Source of the DNA: Falsiroseomonas bella
GTDB lineage: Bacteria; Pseudomonadota; Alphaproteobacteria; Acetobacterales; Acetobacteraceae
Assembly: GCF_003173615.1 (NCBI RefSeq)
Contig: NZ_QGNA01000001.1
Location: 1,488,001-1,552,000 of the forward strand
Direction of reading: 5' to 3'
DNA length: 64,000 nucleotides
Shown here: positions 1-8,081 of the stretch, in pieces
Position numbering within the stretch: the stretch's first letter is position 1
Layout of the letters: each line of letters opens with the position of its first letter
Program-made: the position numbers and the translations under genes
Notes under the pieces: generated by a model
Database searches by the model: none
Seen by the model: only the letters and a program-made list of their open reading frames with translations
Told to the model about the DNA's origin: nothing

Positions 1-928
1 GCGGGATGCCGAGCACGATGTTGAAGGGGAAGGTGATTGCGACGGAAAGCGTAACATAGACGCCCGCATCGGCCTCCGGCAGCGCCAGCCGCATCGCCGC
101 GGGCACCGCAATGTAGGAGGCCGAGGCCGCAAGCGTCATCATCAGCGCCACCCCGCCCAGGCTGAGACCCGCGAAAAGCCCCGCCCCCAGCCCCGCGGCC
201 GCGCCGATCAGCGGCATCACCAGGCCGAAGACGACGAGCCGCGCGCTCAGCCGACCCGGCGCGGCCCGCAGCTGCCGCGCGGCCAGCAGCCCCATCTCCA
301 GCAGGAAGAGGCAGAGCGCGCCTGGGAACAGCCCCTCCACGAAGGGCGCGAGCTGCGCCTTCTGCCCCGCGCCGCCGATCCAGCCGATCAGGAAGGAGCC
401 GAGCAGCAGCACGACCGAGCCGTTCAGCAGCACCTCCCGCGCGAGGTGGCGCTTGCCGCGCACCGCGCCCTGCCGCCCGCGCCGCGCGAGCAGCAGCGCC
501 GTCAGGATCGCCGGCGTCTCCATCGCCGCGAGCACCGCCGGCATGAAGCCCTCGGAGGCGATGCCGGCCGTCGTCAGCGTGCCGGCGGCCGCCGCATAGG
601 TGACGACCGAAACCGAGCCGTAATGCCCCGCCACCGCCGCCGCCGTCACGCGGTCGAGCCGCACCGGCCCGCGCAGCAGCGCATAGGCGGGCAGCGGCAG
701 CAGGAAGGAGAGGGCGATGCCCAGCGCCAGCGCGCCGAACAGCCCCTCCGACGCGCCAGGCGCGGCCAGCGCCATGCCGCCCTTCAGCCCGATCGCGAGC
801 ATGAGATAGAGCGACAGCGCCTTCGCCACCGCGTCCGGCACGGCGAGATCCGATCGCGCCAGCCCCGCCGCGAGGCCGAGGCCGAAGAACATCACCGGCA
901 GGGGGATCAGCAGCGAGAGGGAGGACAA
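1..928 (-). CDS. SbtA-like sodium-dependent bicarbonate transporter (partial)
   Basis: The reading frame runs leftward off the window edge, so the C-terminus is missing; about 309 residues are visible. It is a polytopic inner-membrane protein with roughly eight hydrophobic segments. The pattern matches the SbtA/DUF897 family of sodium-dependent bicarbonate permeases: a Gly-rich early segment (AIGLKGGMA), an internal repeat-like half beginning near LLNGSVVLLL, and a late segment MMTLAASASYIAVPAAMRL followed by a Pro/Asn-containing helix. The chosen start is TTG at 928 because an AAGGA Shine-Dalgarno lies 7 bases upstream and no ATG fits. It is divergent from the amidase gene. In this organism it would import inorganic carbon, but the substrate is inferred from family resemblance only. 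Other permeases with a similar fold remain possible. Confidence 0.65.
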   Translation of the reverse strand, partial: MSSLSLLIPLPVMFFGLGLAAGLARSDLAVPDAVAKALSLYLMLAIGLKGGMALAAPGASEGLFGALALGIALSFLLPLPAYALLRGPVRLDRVTAAAVAGHYGSVSVVTYAAAAGTLTTAGIASEGFMPAVLAAMETPAILTALLLARRGRQGAVRGKRHLAREVLLNGSVVLLLGSFLIGWIGGAGQKAQLAPFVEGLFPGALCLFLLEMGLLAARQLRAAPGRLSARLVVFGLVMPLIGAAAGLGAGLFAGLSLGGVALMMTLAASASYIAVPAAMRLALPEADAGVYVTLSVAITFPFNIVLGIP

Positions 929-1098
929 TCTGGTTTCCTTGGCGCCCCGCTTGCCATGCGCGGCGCGCGCTCAAGGCCTCATTGCGCCGCCGGCGTCAAG
1001 CGCCGGCCGGTGCGGCGCCGACGGGCATTGGCACGGCGCCCGTCTGCTTCGATGCTGCGGGCCGAACGTCCATCAGCACAGCGAGCAGGCCACTGCCC

Positions 1099-2556
1099 AT
1101 GTCCATCGACCTCATCCGCCTGACCGCAACCCAGGCCGTGCAACTGCTCCGCCGCGGCGAGGTCTCGCCGCTCGACCTGATCGAGGCCGCCGCCGCCCGC
1201 ATTGCGGACGTGGAGCCGGCGGTGAACGCACTGCCGACGCTCTGCCTCGATCGCGCGCGGGCGCATGCCGCGCGCCTGATGCGGGGCGAGGGGCGGGAGC
1301 TGGAAGGCGCGCCGGGCTGGCTCGGCGGCCTGCCCGTGACGATCAAGGACCTGACCGACGTGGCGGGCGTGCGCACCACCTATGGCTCGCCGATCTTCGC
1401 GGACCATGTGCCGACGGAGTCGCACCCAGTCGTGAAGCGGATCGAGGCGCGCGGCGGCATCGTGATCGCCAAGTCCAACACGCCGGAATTCGGCGCCGGC
1501 GGCTCGACCTTCAACGAGGTGTTCGGGCGCACGCGCAATCCCTGGAACACCGCGCTGACCTGCGCGGGCAGCACCGGCGGCGGCGCCGTTTCGGTCGCGA
1601 CCGGGGAGGCGTGGCTGGCGCAGGGCACCGACCATGCCGGCAGCCTGCGGCGGCCCGGCACCTATTGCTCCGTGGTCGGGCTGCGGCCCACGCCTGGCCG
1701 GGTGACGCGCGGCACGCCGAACAACCTGTTCTCGCCGCTGACCGTACAGGGGCCGATGGCGCGCACCGTGGCGGATGTCGCGCTGTTCCTCGACACCATG
1801 GCCGGCTGGTGCCCGCTCGATCCGCTGACCTGCGACGCGCCGGCCATGCCCTATGCCCAGGCGGTGACGGAAGCCGAACGCCACCGGCCGCGCCGCATCG
1901 CGTACACGCCCGATTTCAACGGCAAGCTGGCGGTGGACCGCGAGACGCGCGCGATCTGCGCGCGCGCCGTCCGCCGCTTCGAGGAGCTGGGCTGCATCGT
2001 GGAGGAGGCGGCGCCCGATCTGGGTGACTTGGTCGAGGCCTTCCTGGTTCTGCGCAGCCAGGCCTTCGTGGTGGATCGCGAGTTGCAACTGCAGGCGATG
2101 CGCGACCGGCTCAAGCCCGACATCATCTGGAACACCGAGCTCGGCCTGTCCGCTACGCCCAGCCGGCTCGCCTGGGCCGACCGCGAGCGCGCGGCCTTCT
2201 ACCGGCGGATGGCGGCGTTGTTCTCGCAGTACGACGTGCTGATCACGCCCGGCGCGCCGACGCCCGCCTTCGACGTGATGCTGCGCAATCCCCCCAGCAT
2301 CGCGGGCGTGAAGCTGGAGCACTACATGGCCGGCTCGATGCTCAACGCCGCGATCACCATGGCCGGCTGCCCGGCGGTGGCGGTGCCATGCGGCTTCGAC
2401 CAGTACGGGCGCCCCATCGGCCTGCAGATCGCCGCGCCACCCCATCGCGAGGAGGTGGCGCTGCGCGCCGCGGCGCTGTTCGAGGGCCTTTCGGGCCTGG
2501 ACCGCCTGCTGCCGGTGGACCCGCGCCCGGGTGAGGTGCCGCCGCCCGAAGCGTAA
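1099..2556 (+). CDS. Amidase-signature hydrolase
   Basis: A 485-residue amidase of the Ser-cisSer-Lys (amidase signature) family, which hydrolyses C-N amide bonds in the cytoplasm. The catalytic triad is visible: Lys83 in TIKD, cis-Ser158 in CAGSTGGGA and nucleophile Ser182 in HAGSLRRPG. The 24-residue spacing between the two serines is the usual one. The signature differs from the GatA type (GSTGGG rather than GGSSGGS), so this is a catabolic amidase rather than the tRNA amidotransferase subunit. ATG at 1099 is chosen over an in-frame GTG-type extension to 982, because the extension is low-complexity Arg/Ala/Pro and the family begins near the SIDLIRLTA helix. The gene is convergent with the next one, with only 7 bases between stops. 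The substrate is unknown. Proximity to a NicX-like dioxygenase makes a small amide from ring catabolism conceivable. Confidence 0.9.
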   Translation: MSIDLIRLTATQAVQLLRRGEVSPLDLIEAAAARIADVEPAVNALPTLCLDRARAHAARLMRGEGRELEGAPGWLGGLPVTIKDLTDVAGVRTTYGSPIFADHVPTESHPVVKRIEARGGIVIAKSNTPEFGAGGSTFNEVFGRTRNPWNTALTCAGSTGGGAVSVATGEAWLAQGTDHAGSLRRPGTYCSVVGLRPTPGRVTRGTPNNLFSPLTVQGPMARTVADVALFLDTMAGWCPLDPLTCDAPAMPYAQAVTEAERHRPRRIAYTPDFNGKLAVDRETRAICARAVRRFEELGCIVEEAAPDLGDLVEAFLVLRSQAFVVDRELQLQAMRDRLKPDIIWNTELGLSATPSRLAWADRERAAFYRRMAALFSQYDVLITPGAPTPAFDVMLRNPPSIAGVKLEHYMAGSMLNAAITMAGCPAVAVPCGFDQYGRPIGLQIAAPPHREEVALRAAALFEGLSGLDRLLPVDPRPGEVPPPEA

Positions 2557-2563
2557 CGGGCGC

Positions 2564-3466
2564 TCAGCCTTTCGGCTTGTCCCCCGGCAGCGGAATGCCG
2601 GTCAGCGCCTGCCAGACGCGGATCACGAAGCCGTCGTCGGCGCGGCCATGGCCCATGGCGCTGGCCGCAGTGAAGAGTTGCTGCGCCTGGCTGGCCAGCG
2701 GCACCGGATGGTTCAGGCCGCGCGCCATCTCCGCCACCAGGCCGAGATCCTTGACGAAGATGTCCACCGCGCTGCGCGGCGCGTCATCGCCTTCCAGCAC
2801 GCGGGCCATGCGGTTCTCGAACATCCAGGAATTGCCGGCGGCGCTGGTCACCACGTCGTAGAGCTGCCGCGGATCGGCGCCAGCGCGGATGCCGAGCGCC
2901 ATCGCCTCCGCCGCCACCGCGATATGCACGCCGGCGAGAAGCTGGTGCACCACCTTCACCGTTGCGCCGATGCCTGGCGTATCGCCCAGCCGCCAGACCT
3001 TGGACGCGACGGCATCCAGCACCGGCTGCGCACGCTCGAAGGCGGCAGCGCTGCCGGATGCCATCACGGTCATTTCGCCGCTCGCCGCCTTGGCAGCGCC
3101 GCCGGAGACGGGCGCATCCAGATACAGCAGGCCGCGCGCTTCCGCCGCCGCAGCCAGGCGCCGCGCATCGTCGGGCGACATGGTGGCGGAGGAGATCACG
3201 ACGCCGCCCGGCGCCATGCGCCCCGCGCAGCCGGCCTCGCCGAACAGCGCGGCCTCGGTCTGCGCGGCATTGACCACCAGCAGCAGCACCGCCTCGGTGC
3301 CCTGCGGGATCTCCGCCGGGCTGGCGCAGGCGGCACCGCCGGCGGCGACAAAGTCGGCGCGCGCGGAGTCCCGCAGGTCGCAGCCGGTGGTGGCGAGCCC
3401 CGCGCGCAGGCAGGACTTCGCCGCGCCCATTCCCATGGCCCCAAGGCCGATCACCGCAACATTCAT
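2564..3466 (-). CDS. ltnD: L-threonate dehydrogenase-like (beta-hydroxyacid dehydrogenase family)
   Basis: A 300-residue NAD-dependent beta-hydroxyacid dehydrogenase. The N-terminal Rossmann motif GLGAMGMG lies at residues 7-14, the substrate-binding DAPVSGG at about 117-123, and the catalytic Lys171 in ATVKVVHQLL. The C-terminal half carries the stretches GNSWMFENRM and SAVDIFVKDLGLV, which I associate with LtnD, the enzyme oxidising L-threonate to 2-oxo-tetronate. The usual four-carbon-sugar-acid partners (otnK, otnC, otnI) are not adjacent, so the pathway assignment is tentative. 2-hydroxy-3-oxopropionate reductase is the main alternative. The ATG start at 3466 follows an AGGAG-like sequence. 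Confidence 0.85.
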   Translation of the reverse strand: MNVAVIGLGAMGMGAAKSCLRAGLATTGCDLRDSARADFVAAGGAACASPAEIPQGTEAVLLLVVNAAQTEAALFGEAGCAGRMAPGGVVISSATMSPDDARRLAAAAEARGLLYLDAPVSGGAAKAASGEMTVMASGSAAAFERAQPVLDAVASKVWRLGDTPGIGATVKVVHQLLAGVHIAVAAEAMALGIRAGADPRQLYDVVTSAAGNSWMFENRMARVLEGDDAPRSAVDIFVKDLGLVAEMARGLNHPVPLASQAQQLFTAASAMGHGRADDGFVIRVWQALTGIPLPGDKPKG

Positions 3467-3510
3467 GCGCCCTGCTCCTCCGACCGCGGCAGACTCGCCC
3501 CCGCGGCCGG

Positions 3511-3600
3511 TCAGCGCAAGACGAGCACGCCGATCTGCACGACGGCGGCGACGACCATCAAGACCAGGACGATGCGGCTGAGCGTGGAGATGGGCGGCAT
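3511..3600 (-). CDS. Possible 29-residue membrane micropeptide
   Basis: A short open frame upstream of the L-threonate dehydrogenase gene and on the same strand. It begins with ATG at 3600 and encodes a polar start (MPPISTLSR) followed by one uninterrupted hydrophobic helix of about 20 residues ending in an Arg before the stop. The composition is what a single-pass micropeptide would show. No convincing ribosome-binding site precedes it, and chance hydrophobic frames occur in GC-rich DNA, so it is only a candidate. Confidence 0.25.
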   Translation of the reverse strand: MPPISTLSRIVLVLMVVAAVVQIGVLVLR

Positions 3601-3683
3601 GGCTCGCCAGATGGTGCGCCCGGGGCGGTGCCGGAAGGGCCCGGCCCGCGCTATGCTGGCCCCGACGGGGCAGGAGGGCCGGC

Positions 3684-4715
3684 TTGCGCGACGACCGGAT
3701 CGAGCCGCAATGGCTGGACGCCTTCGAAACCGTGCTGCGCCTGTGCAGGGCCGCGCCCAACGAGCCGGTCTGCGTTCTGGCGGAAAGCCAGTCCCGCGCG
3801 CTGAACCAGGACCTTGCGGAACTCGCCGCGCGTCGCCTGGGCTGCCGGCCCTTCCGCGTGGTGGTGCCGACGCCGCCGGCGGCCGCGATGCCGATGCGCT
3901 CCACCGGCGCTTCGCGCGCCTTGCAGGGCCATCCCGGCGCGCTGGCGGCGCTGAAGGCCTCGCCGCTGATCCTCGATCTCACGCTGGAAGGGCTGCTGCA
4001 CGCGCCGGAGCTGAAGGAAATCCTGGCGGCCGGCAGCCGCGTGCTGATGGTCAGCGACGAGCATCCCGAGGTGCTGGAACGGCTGGTCCCGCGCGCGGAG
4101 GACCAGCCGATGGTCAAGGCGGCGCTGGCGAAGCTGCGCGCGGCGAAGCGCATGCGCGTGACCAGCGCAGCGGGCACCGACCTCGATGTGGTGCTGGAGG
4201 GTGCGCCGAGCGCCGGCGTCTGGGGCTGGACGGACCGGCCCGGCACCGTCGCGCATTGGCCCGGCGGTGTGGTCGTCGCCTTCCCGCGCGCCGGCACGGT
4301 GAACGGCACCTTGGTGCTGTCGCCTGGCGACGCGAACCTCACCTTCAAGCGCTACGTCGAAAGCCCCGTGCGCCTGATCCTGCGCGACGATCACATCGTT
4401 TCCGTGGAAGGGGAGGGCGCGGATGCGCGGCTGATGCGCGCGCATCTCGCCGCATGGGGCGAGCGCAGCGCCTATGCCGTCAGCCATGTCGGCTGGGGCC
4501 TCAATGCCCGCGCGCGGCGGGAGGCGCTGCTGTTCCACGACAAGCGCGACGTGAACGGCACGGAGCTGCGCGCCGCGGCGGGGAACTTCCTGTTCTCCAC
4601 CGGCGCCAACGAATTCGCCGGGCGCTACACGGAAGGCCATTTCGACATCCCCGTCTTCGGCTGCACCATCGCGCTGGACGGCGAGGACGTGGTTCGCGAA
4701 GGAGAGGTGCTGTGA
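3684..4715 (+). CDS. NicX-like 2,5-dihydroxypyridine 5,6-dioxygenase / M29-fold metalloenzyme
   Basis: A 343-residue protein resembling NicX, the non-haem iron enzyme of nicotinate catabolism that opens 2,5-dihydroxypyridine to N-formylmaleamate, and more distantly M29 aminopeptidases. The predicted metal ligands are in place: His268 in SHVGWGL, then His319 and Asp321 in GHFDIPV. This mirrors the His-x-Asp arrangement known for NicX. The conserved GNFLFSTG segment also matches. The start is TTG at 3684, supported by AGGAGG 6-7 bases upstream. It is the first gene of an operon: its stop overlaps the start of an alpha/beta hydrolase (GTGA), as expected for the NicX/NicD pair. No pyridine hydroxylase is in the window, so the true substrate may be another dihydroxylated ring. 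Confidence 0.75.
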   Translation: MRDDRIEPQWLDAFETVLRLCRAAPNEPVCVLAESQSRALNQDLAELAARRLGCRPFRVVVPTPPAAAMPMRSTGASRALQGHPGALAALKASPLILDLTLEGLLHAPELKEILAAGSRVLMVSDEHPEVLERLVPRAEDQPMVKAALAKLRAAKRMRVTSAAGTDLDVVLEGAPSAGVWGWTDRPGTVAHWPGGVVVAFPRAGTVNGTLVLSPGDANLTFKRYVESPVRLILRDDHIVSVEGEGADARLMRAHLAAWGERSAYAVSHVGWGLNARARREALLFHDKRDVNGTELRAAAGNFLFSTGANEFAGRYTEGHFDIPVFGCTIALDGEDVVREGEVL

Positions 4716-5416
4716 CGGTCGTTCTGCTGCATGGGATCGGCGGGCCTTCCTGGGGCGACCTGCTGCCGGATGCGATGCATTGGCCGATGCCCGGCTTCTG
4801 CGGCACGCCCGCCCTGCCGGAGATGACCTTCGCGGCCCTGGCCGATGCGCTGATGGACTCGCTCGACGTCAACATCGTCCGCCAGGCGGTTCTGGTCGGG
4901 CATTCGATGGGCGGGATGCTCGCGCAGGAAGTCTATGCGCGCTTCCCGCATCGCGTGTCGAAGATGGTTCTCTACGCGACGACGCCGGCCTTTGGCGGGC
5001 GAGATCCCGCCTTCGCGGAAGCCTTCCTCAAGGCGCGGCTCGGCCCGCTGGAAGGCGGGCGCACGATGGCGGAGGCGGCGCCCGAGATGCTCGCCGGCAT
5101 GTTCGAGCCCGGCGCCGATCCCGACGCGATGCCGCGCGCGATTGCCGCGACCGCCGCCGTGCCGGCGGAGGTCTATCGCGACACGCTGCGCTGCCTGACC
5201 ACCTTCGACCGCCGCGCCGACCTGCCGAACATCGCCGTGCCGACGCTGCTGATCGCCGGCGAGCGCGACCAGGCGGCGCCGCTCAAGACGATGCAGCGCA
5301 TGGCGGAGACCATCCCCGGATCGCGCCTGGTGGTGATCCCGGGCGCCGGCCACATGGTGCATCTGGAACGCCCCGCCGAGTTCCGCGCGGCGCTGCTGCC
5401 CTTCCTGGCGGAATGA
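4712..5416 (+). CDS. Alpha/beta hydrolase, NicD-like position
   Basis: A 234-residue cytoplasmic alpha/beta hydrolase. The oxyanion region is LLHGIGGPS near residue 5, the nucleophile Ser65 in GHSMGG, the acid Asp186 in GERDQAAP and the base His214 in GAGHMVHLE. The start is GTG at 4712, overlapping the upstream stop by four bases, so translation is probably coupled to the NicX-like gene. In nicotinate degradation the equivalent hydrolase (NicD) removes formate from N-formylmaleamate. That role here is inferred from adjacency alone; lactonase or carboxylesterase activity is also possible. The stop overlaps the next ATG (ATGA). Confidence 0.85.
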   Translation: MTVVLLHGIGGPSWGDLLPDAMHWPMPGFCGTPALPEMTFAALADALMDSLDVNIVRQAVLVGHSMGGMLAQEVYARFPHRVSKMVLYATTPAFGGRDPAFAEAFLKARLGPLEGGRTMAEAAPEMLAGMFEPGADPDAMPRAIAATAAVPAEVYRDTLRCLTTFDRRADLPNIAVPTLLIAGERDQAAPLKTMQRMAETIPGSRLVVIPGAGHMVHLERPAEFRAALLPFLAE

Positions 5417-6660
5417 CGCGGATGGACGCCCCGATCTTCGATCCCGCCGCCTTTCGCCTCACGGCCGAGGAAGCGGCGCTGACTGCCAAGGCGCGGGAAT
5501 TCGGTGCGCGCGTGCTGGCGCCGCGCGCCGCGCGCTGGGACCGCGAGGCGTCCTTCCCCACCGACAACTACCGCGACATGCATCGCGAAGGGCTGCTCGG
5601 CATCTGCATCCCCGCCGATGAGGGTGGGCTCGGCGCCGGGTTCCGCGCCTATTGCCTGACGGCGGCCGAGCTCGGCCGCTATTGCGGCGCGACGGCGCTG
5701 ACCTGGAACATGCATGTGTGCAGTACGCTGTGGACCGGCGCGCTGACCGAGGATCTGGAGATGGAGGCGGACACGCGCGCGGTGCATCGCCGCCGCCGCC
5801 GCATCCACTACGACCGCATCCTGCGCGACGGCGCGGTGTATTCGCAGCCCTTCTCCGAAGGCGGCGCGGCGGCGGCGGGCGCGGCGGCCTTCGGCACCAC
5901 GGCGCGGCGCGTGGATGGCGGCTTCCTCGTCAACGGCAAGAAGATCTTTGCAAGTCTTGCCGGCCATGCCGAATACTACGGCATCCTCTGCACCGAGCAG
6001 CATGACGAGCAAAAACTCTCGCGGCGGGACACGCTGTATCTCGGCGTGCCGGCAACCGCGCCCGGCGTGACGGTGGAGGGCGAGTGGGACCCGCTCGGCA
6101 TGCGTGGAACCGTCTCGCGCAACCTGCTGTTCAAGGATGTCTTCGTGCCGGAGGACGCGGCGCTGATGCCGGCGGGCCTCTACTTCCAGGCCGCGTCGCG
6201 CTGGCCGCACATGTTCCTGACGCTCTCGCCGACCTACATGGGCCTGGCGCAGGCCGCCTATGATTTCTGCGTGCGCTATCTGCGCGGGGAGCAGCCAGGG
6301 ACGCCGCCGGTGAAGCGGCGCATGTATCCGACCAAGCAGATCGCGGTGGCGCAGATGCGCGTGATGCTGGAAGCCACCAAGGCGCTGTGGTTCCAGGTGA
6401 TCACCGAGGCCGGCCCTGATCCGACGAAGGAGCAGATGCTGCGCGCGCTGGCCGCGCAGCACACGGTAATGGAGAACGCCAACGCGATCGCGACGCTCGC
6501 CATCCGCACCTGCGGCGGGCAGTCCATGCTGAAGTCACTGCCGCTGGAGCGCATCTACCGGGACAGCCGCTGCGGCGCGCTGATGCTGCCCTGGACCGCC
6601 GAGCTCTGCCTGGACCGCATCGGGCGGGAAGCCCTGTACGAGAAGGGCGAGACGGACTGA
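5413..6660 (+). CDS. Acyl-CoA dehydrogenase
   Basis: A 415-residue FAD-dependent acyl-CoA dehydrogenase. It has the N-terminal helical domain (to about residue 125), a middle beta domain containing NGKKIFASLAGHAEYY and DPLGMRGTVSRN, and a C-terminal helical domain ending with RTCGGQSMLKSLPLERIYRD. The family catalytic base lies in the C-terminal domain but I cannot assign it with certainty. Near residues 118-130 there is an Arg-rich patch (HRRRRRIHYDR) in place of the usual linker. ATG at 5413 overlaps the upstream stop; a second ATG nine bases later is possible. It sits in the dioxygenase operon, so it probably handles a CoA thioester made by the downstream synthetase. Confidence 0.9.
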   Translation: MTRMDAPIFDPAAFRLTAEEAALTAKAREFGARVLAPRAARWDREASFPTDNYRDMHREGLLGICIPADEGGLGAGFRAYCLTAAELGRYCGATALTWNMHVCSTLWTGALTEDLEMEADTRAVHRRRRRIHYDRILRDGAVYSQPFSEGGAAAAGAAAFGTTARRVDGGFLVNGKKIFASLAGHAEYYGILCTEQHDEQKLSRRDTLYLGVPATAPGVTVEGEWDPLGMRGTVSRNLLFKDVFVPEDAALMPAGLYFQAASRWPHMFLTLSPTYMGLAQAAYDFCVRYLRGEQPGTPPVKRRMYPTKQIAVAQMRVMLEATKALWFQVITEAGPDPTKEQMLRALAAQHTVMENANAIATLAIRTCGGQSMLKSLPLERIYRDSRCGALMLPWTAELCLDRIGREALYEKGETD

Positions 6661-8081
6661 TGCTGTGGCGCTGGCCCGAACGCCACGCGGACCACGCGCC
6701 GGATCGCGTCGCGCTGCGCTTCGAAGGCCAGGCGATCACCTGGCGGGATTTCTCGTGCGCGGTGGAGGACGCCGCGGCCGCGCTCTCCGCGCGGGGTGTC
6801 GGGCATGGCGACCGTGTCGGCTTCCTCGGCCACAACCATCCGGCGCAGCTGTTCCTGCTCTTTGCCTGCGCGCGGCTGGGCGCTATCCAGGTGCCGCTGA
6901 ACTGGCGTCTCGCGGCGCCGGAATGGCATTTCATCCTGGCCGATTCCGGCACGCGGCTGCTCTGCGCCGCGCCGGAGATGTTGCGCTCCGCGCAGGAAGC
7001 GGCGCCCGAAGGCTGCGCGGTGGCGGATGCGACGGCGCTCGGCAGCGGTGAGCCGGCGACACCCATCGGCTGCGACGACGATCCCCTGCTGCTGGTCTAC
7101 ACCTCCGGCACCACGGGCAGGCCGAAGGGCGCGCTGCTGGACCAGCGGGCGCTGCTGTTCAACGCTCTGAACGCGCGGCATGGCTTCGACCTCACTTCGG
7201 CCGACCGCGTGCTGACGGTGCTGCCGCTGTTCCATGTCGGCGGGCTGAACATCCAGACCACGCCGGCGCTCTATGCGGGCGCGCAGGTAACTTTGCTTCC
7301 GCGCTTCGATCCAGGCGCCTTCTTCGATGCGGTCGAGCAGCAGCGGCCGACGCTCTCGCTCGTGGTGCCCGCGGTGATGCAGGCGCTGGTGGCGCATGCG
7401 CGCTGGGCGTCCGCGGATCTCTCCTCGCTGCGCGCGGTGGGCGCCGGATCCTCCGACGTGCCGATCCCGCTGATCGAGGCGTTCCACGCGAAGGGCGTGC
7501 CGGTGCAGCAGGTCTATGGCGCGACGGAAACCTGCCCCATTGCCATCCTGCAGACGCGTGCGGAGGCGCTGGCCACGCCCGGCTCCATCGGCCGCCCCGC
7601 CATGCATGCCGAGTGCCGCCTGGCGTCGAGCGGCGAGATCGAGGTGCGCGGCCCGGCCGTGCTGCGCGGCTACTGGAAGCGCGACGATGCGCTGCGCGAC
7701 GGCTGGTTCGCCACCGGCGACATCGGGCGCGTGGACGAGCACGGCCGCTGGTGGTTCACCGACCGCCTCAAGCACGTGATCATTTCGGGTGGCGAGAACA
7801 TCTATCCCGCCGAGGTGGAGCGCATGCTGGCCTCCGCGCCCGGCGTGGCGGAATGCGCCGTGGTCGGCCGCCCCGATCCGAAGTGGGGCGAGGTGCCCGT
7901 CGCCGTCGTCGTGCCGGCGGCCGAGAACTTTGATGCCGCGAGCGTGCTCGCGCATTTCGAAGGGCGCATCGCGCGCTTCAAGCATCCGCGCGCGGTCGTC
8001 ACGCTGCCGGCGTTGCCGCGCACCGCGCTGGGCAAGGTGGCGGTCGCGGAACTGCGCGCGATGGTTAGCCGAGCAGGCTGA
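6660..8081 (+). CDS. AMP-dependent acyl-CoA synthetase
   Basis: A 473-residue member of the ANL adenylate-forming family. The phosphate-binding P-loop YTSGTTGRPKG starts near residue 150. The adenine-binding VYGATE follows, then the hinge GWFATGDIG, the A8-type loop HVIISGGENIYPAEVE, and the C-terminal catalytic lysine in TALGKVAV. It activates a carboxylic acid to its CoA ester using ATP. The ATG shares one base with the stop of the acyl-CoA dehydrogenase gene (TGATG). Its 3' end overlaps the convergent epimerase gene by 17 bases. The acid substrate cannot be read from sequence. Confidence 0.92.
   Translation: MLWRWPERHADHAPDRVALRFEGQAITWRDFSCAVEDAAAALSARGVGHGDRVGFLGHNHPAQLFLLFACARLGAIQVPLNWRLAAPEWHFILADSGTRLLCAAPEMLRSAQEAAPEGCAVADATALGSGEPATPIGCDDDPLLLVYTSGTTGRPKGALLDQRALLFNALNARHGFDLTSADRVLTVLPLFHVGGLNIQTTPALYAGAQVTLLPRFDPGAFFDAVEQQRPTLSLVVPAVMQALVAHARWASADLSSLRAVGAGSSDVPIPLIEAFHAKGVPVQQVYGATETCPIAILQTRAEALATPGSIGRPAMHAECRLASSGEIEVRGPAVLRGYWKRDDALRDGWFATGDIGRVDEHGRWWFTDRLKHVIISGGENIYPAEVERMLASAPGVAECAVVGRPDPKWGEVPVAVVVPAAENFDAASVLAHFEGRIARFKHPRAVVTLPALPRTALGKVAVAELRAMVSRAG

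Noticed and set aside
982-1098. N-terminal extension of the amidase to 982
   Set aside because: The extra residues are Arg/Ala/Pro-rich and unlike the family; ATG 1099 gives the normal N-terminus.
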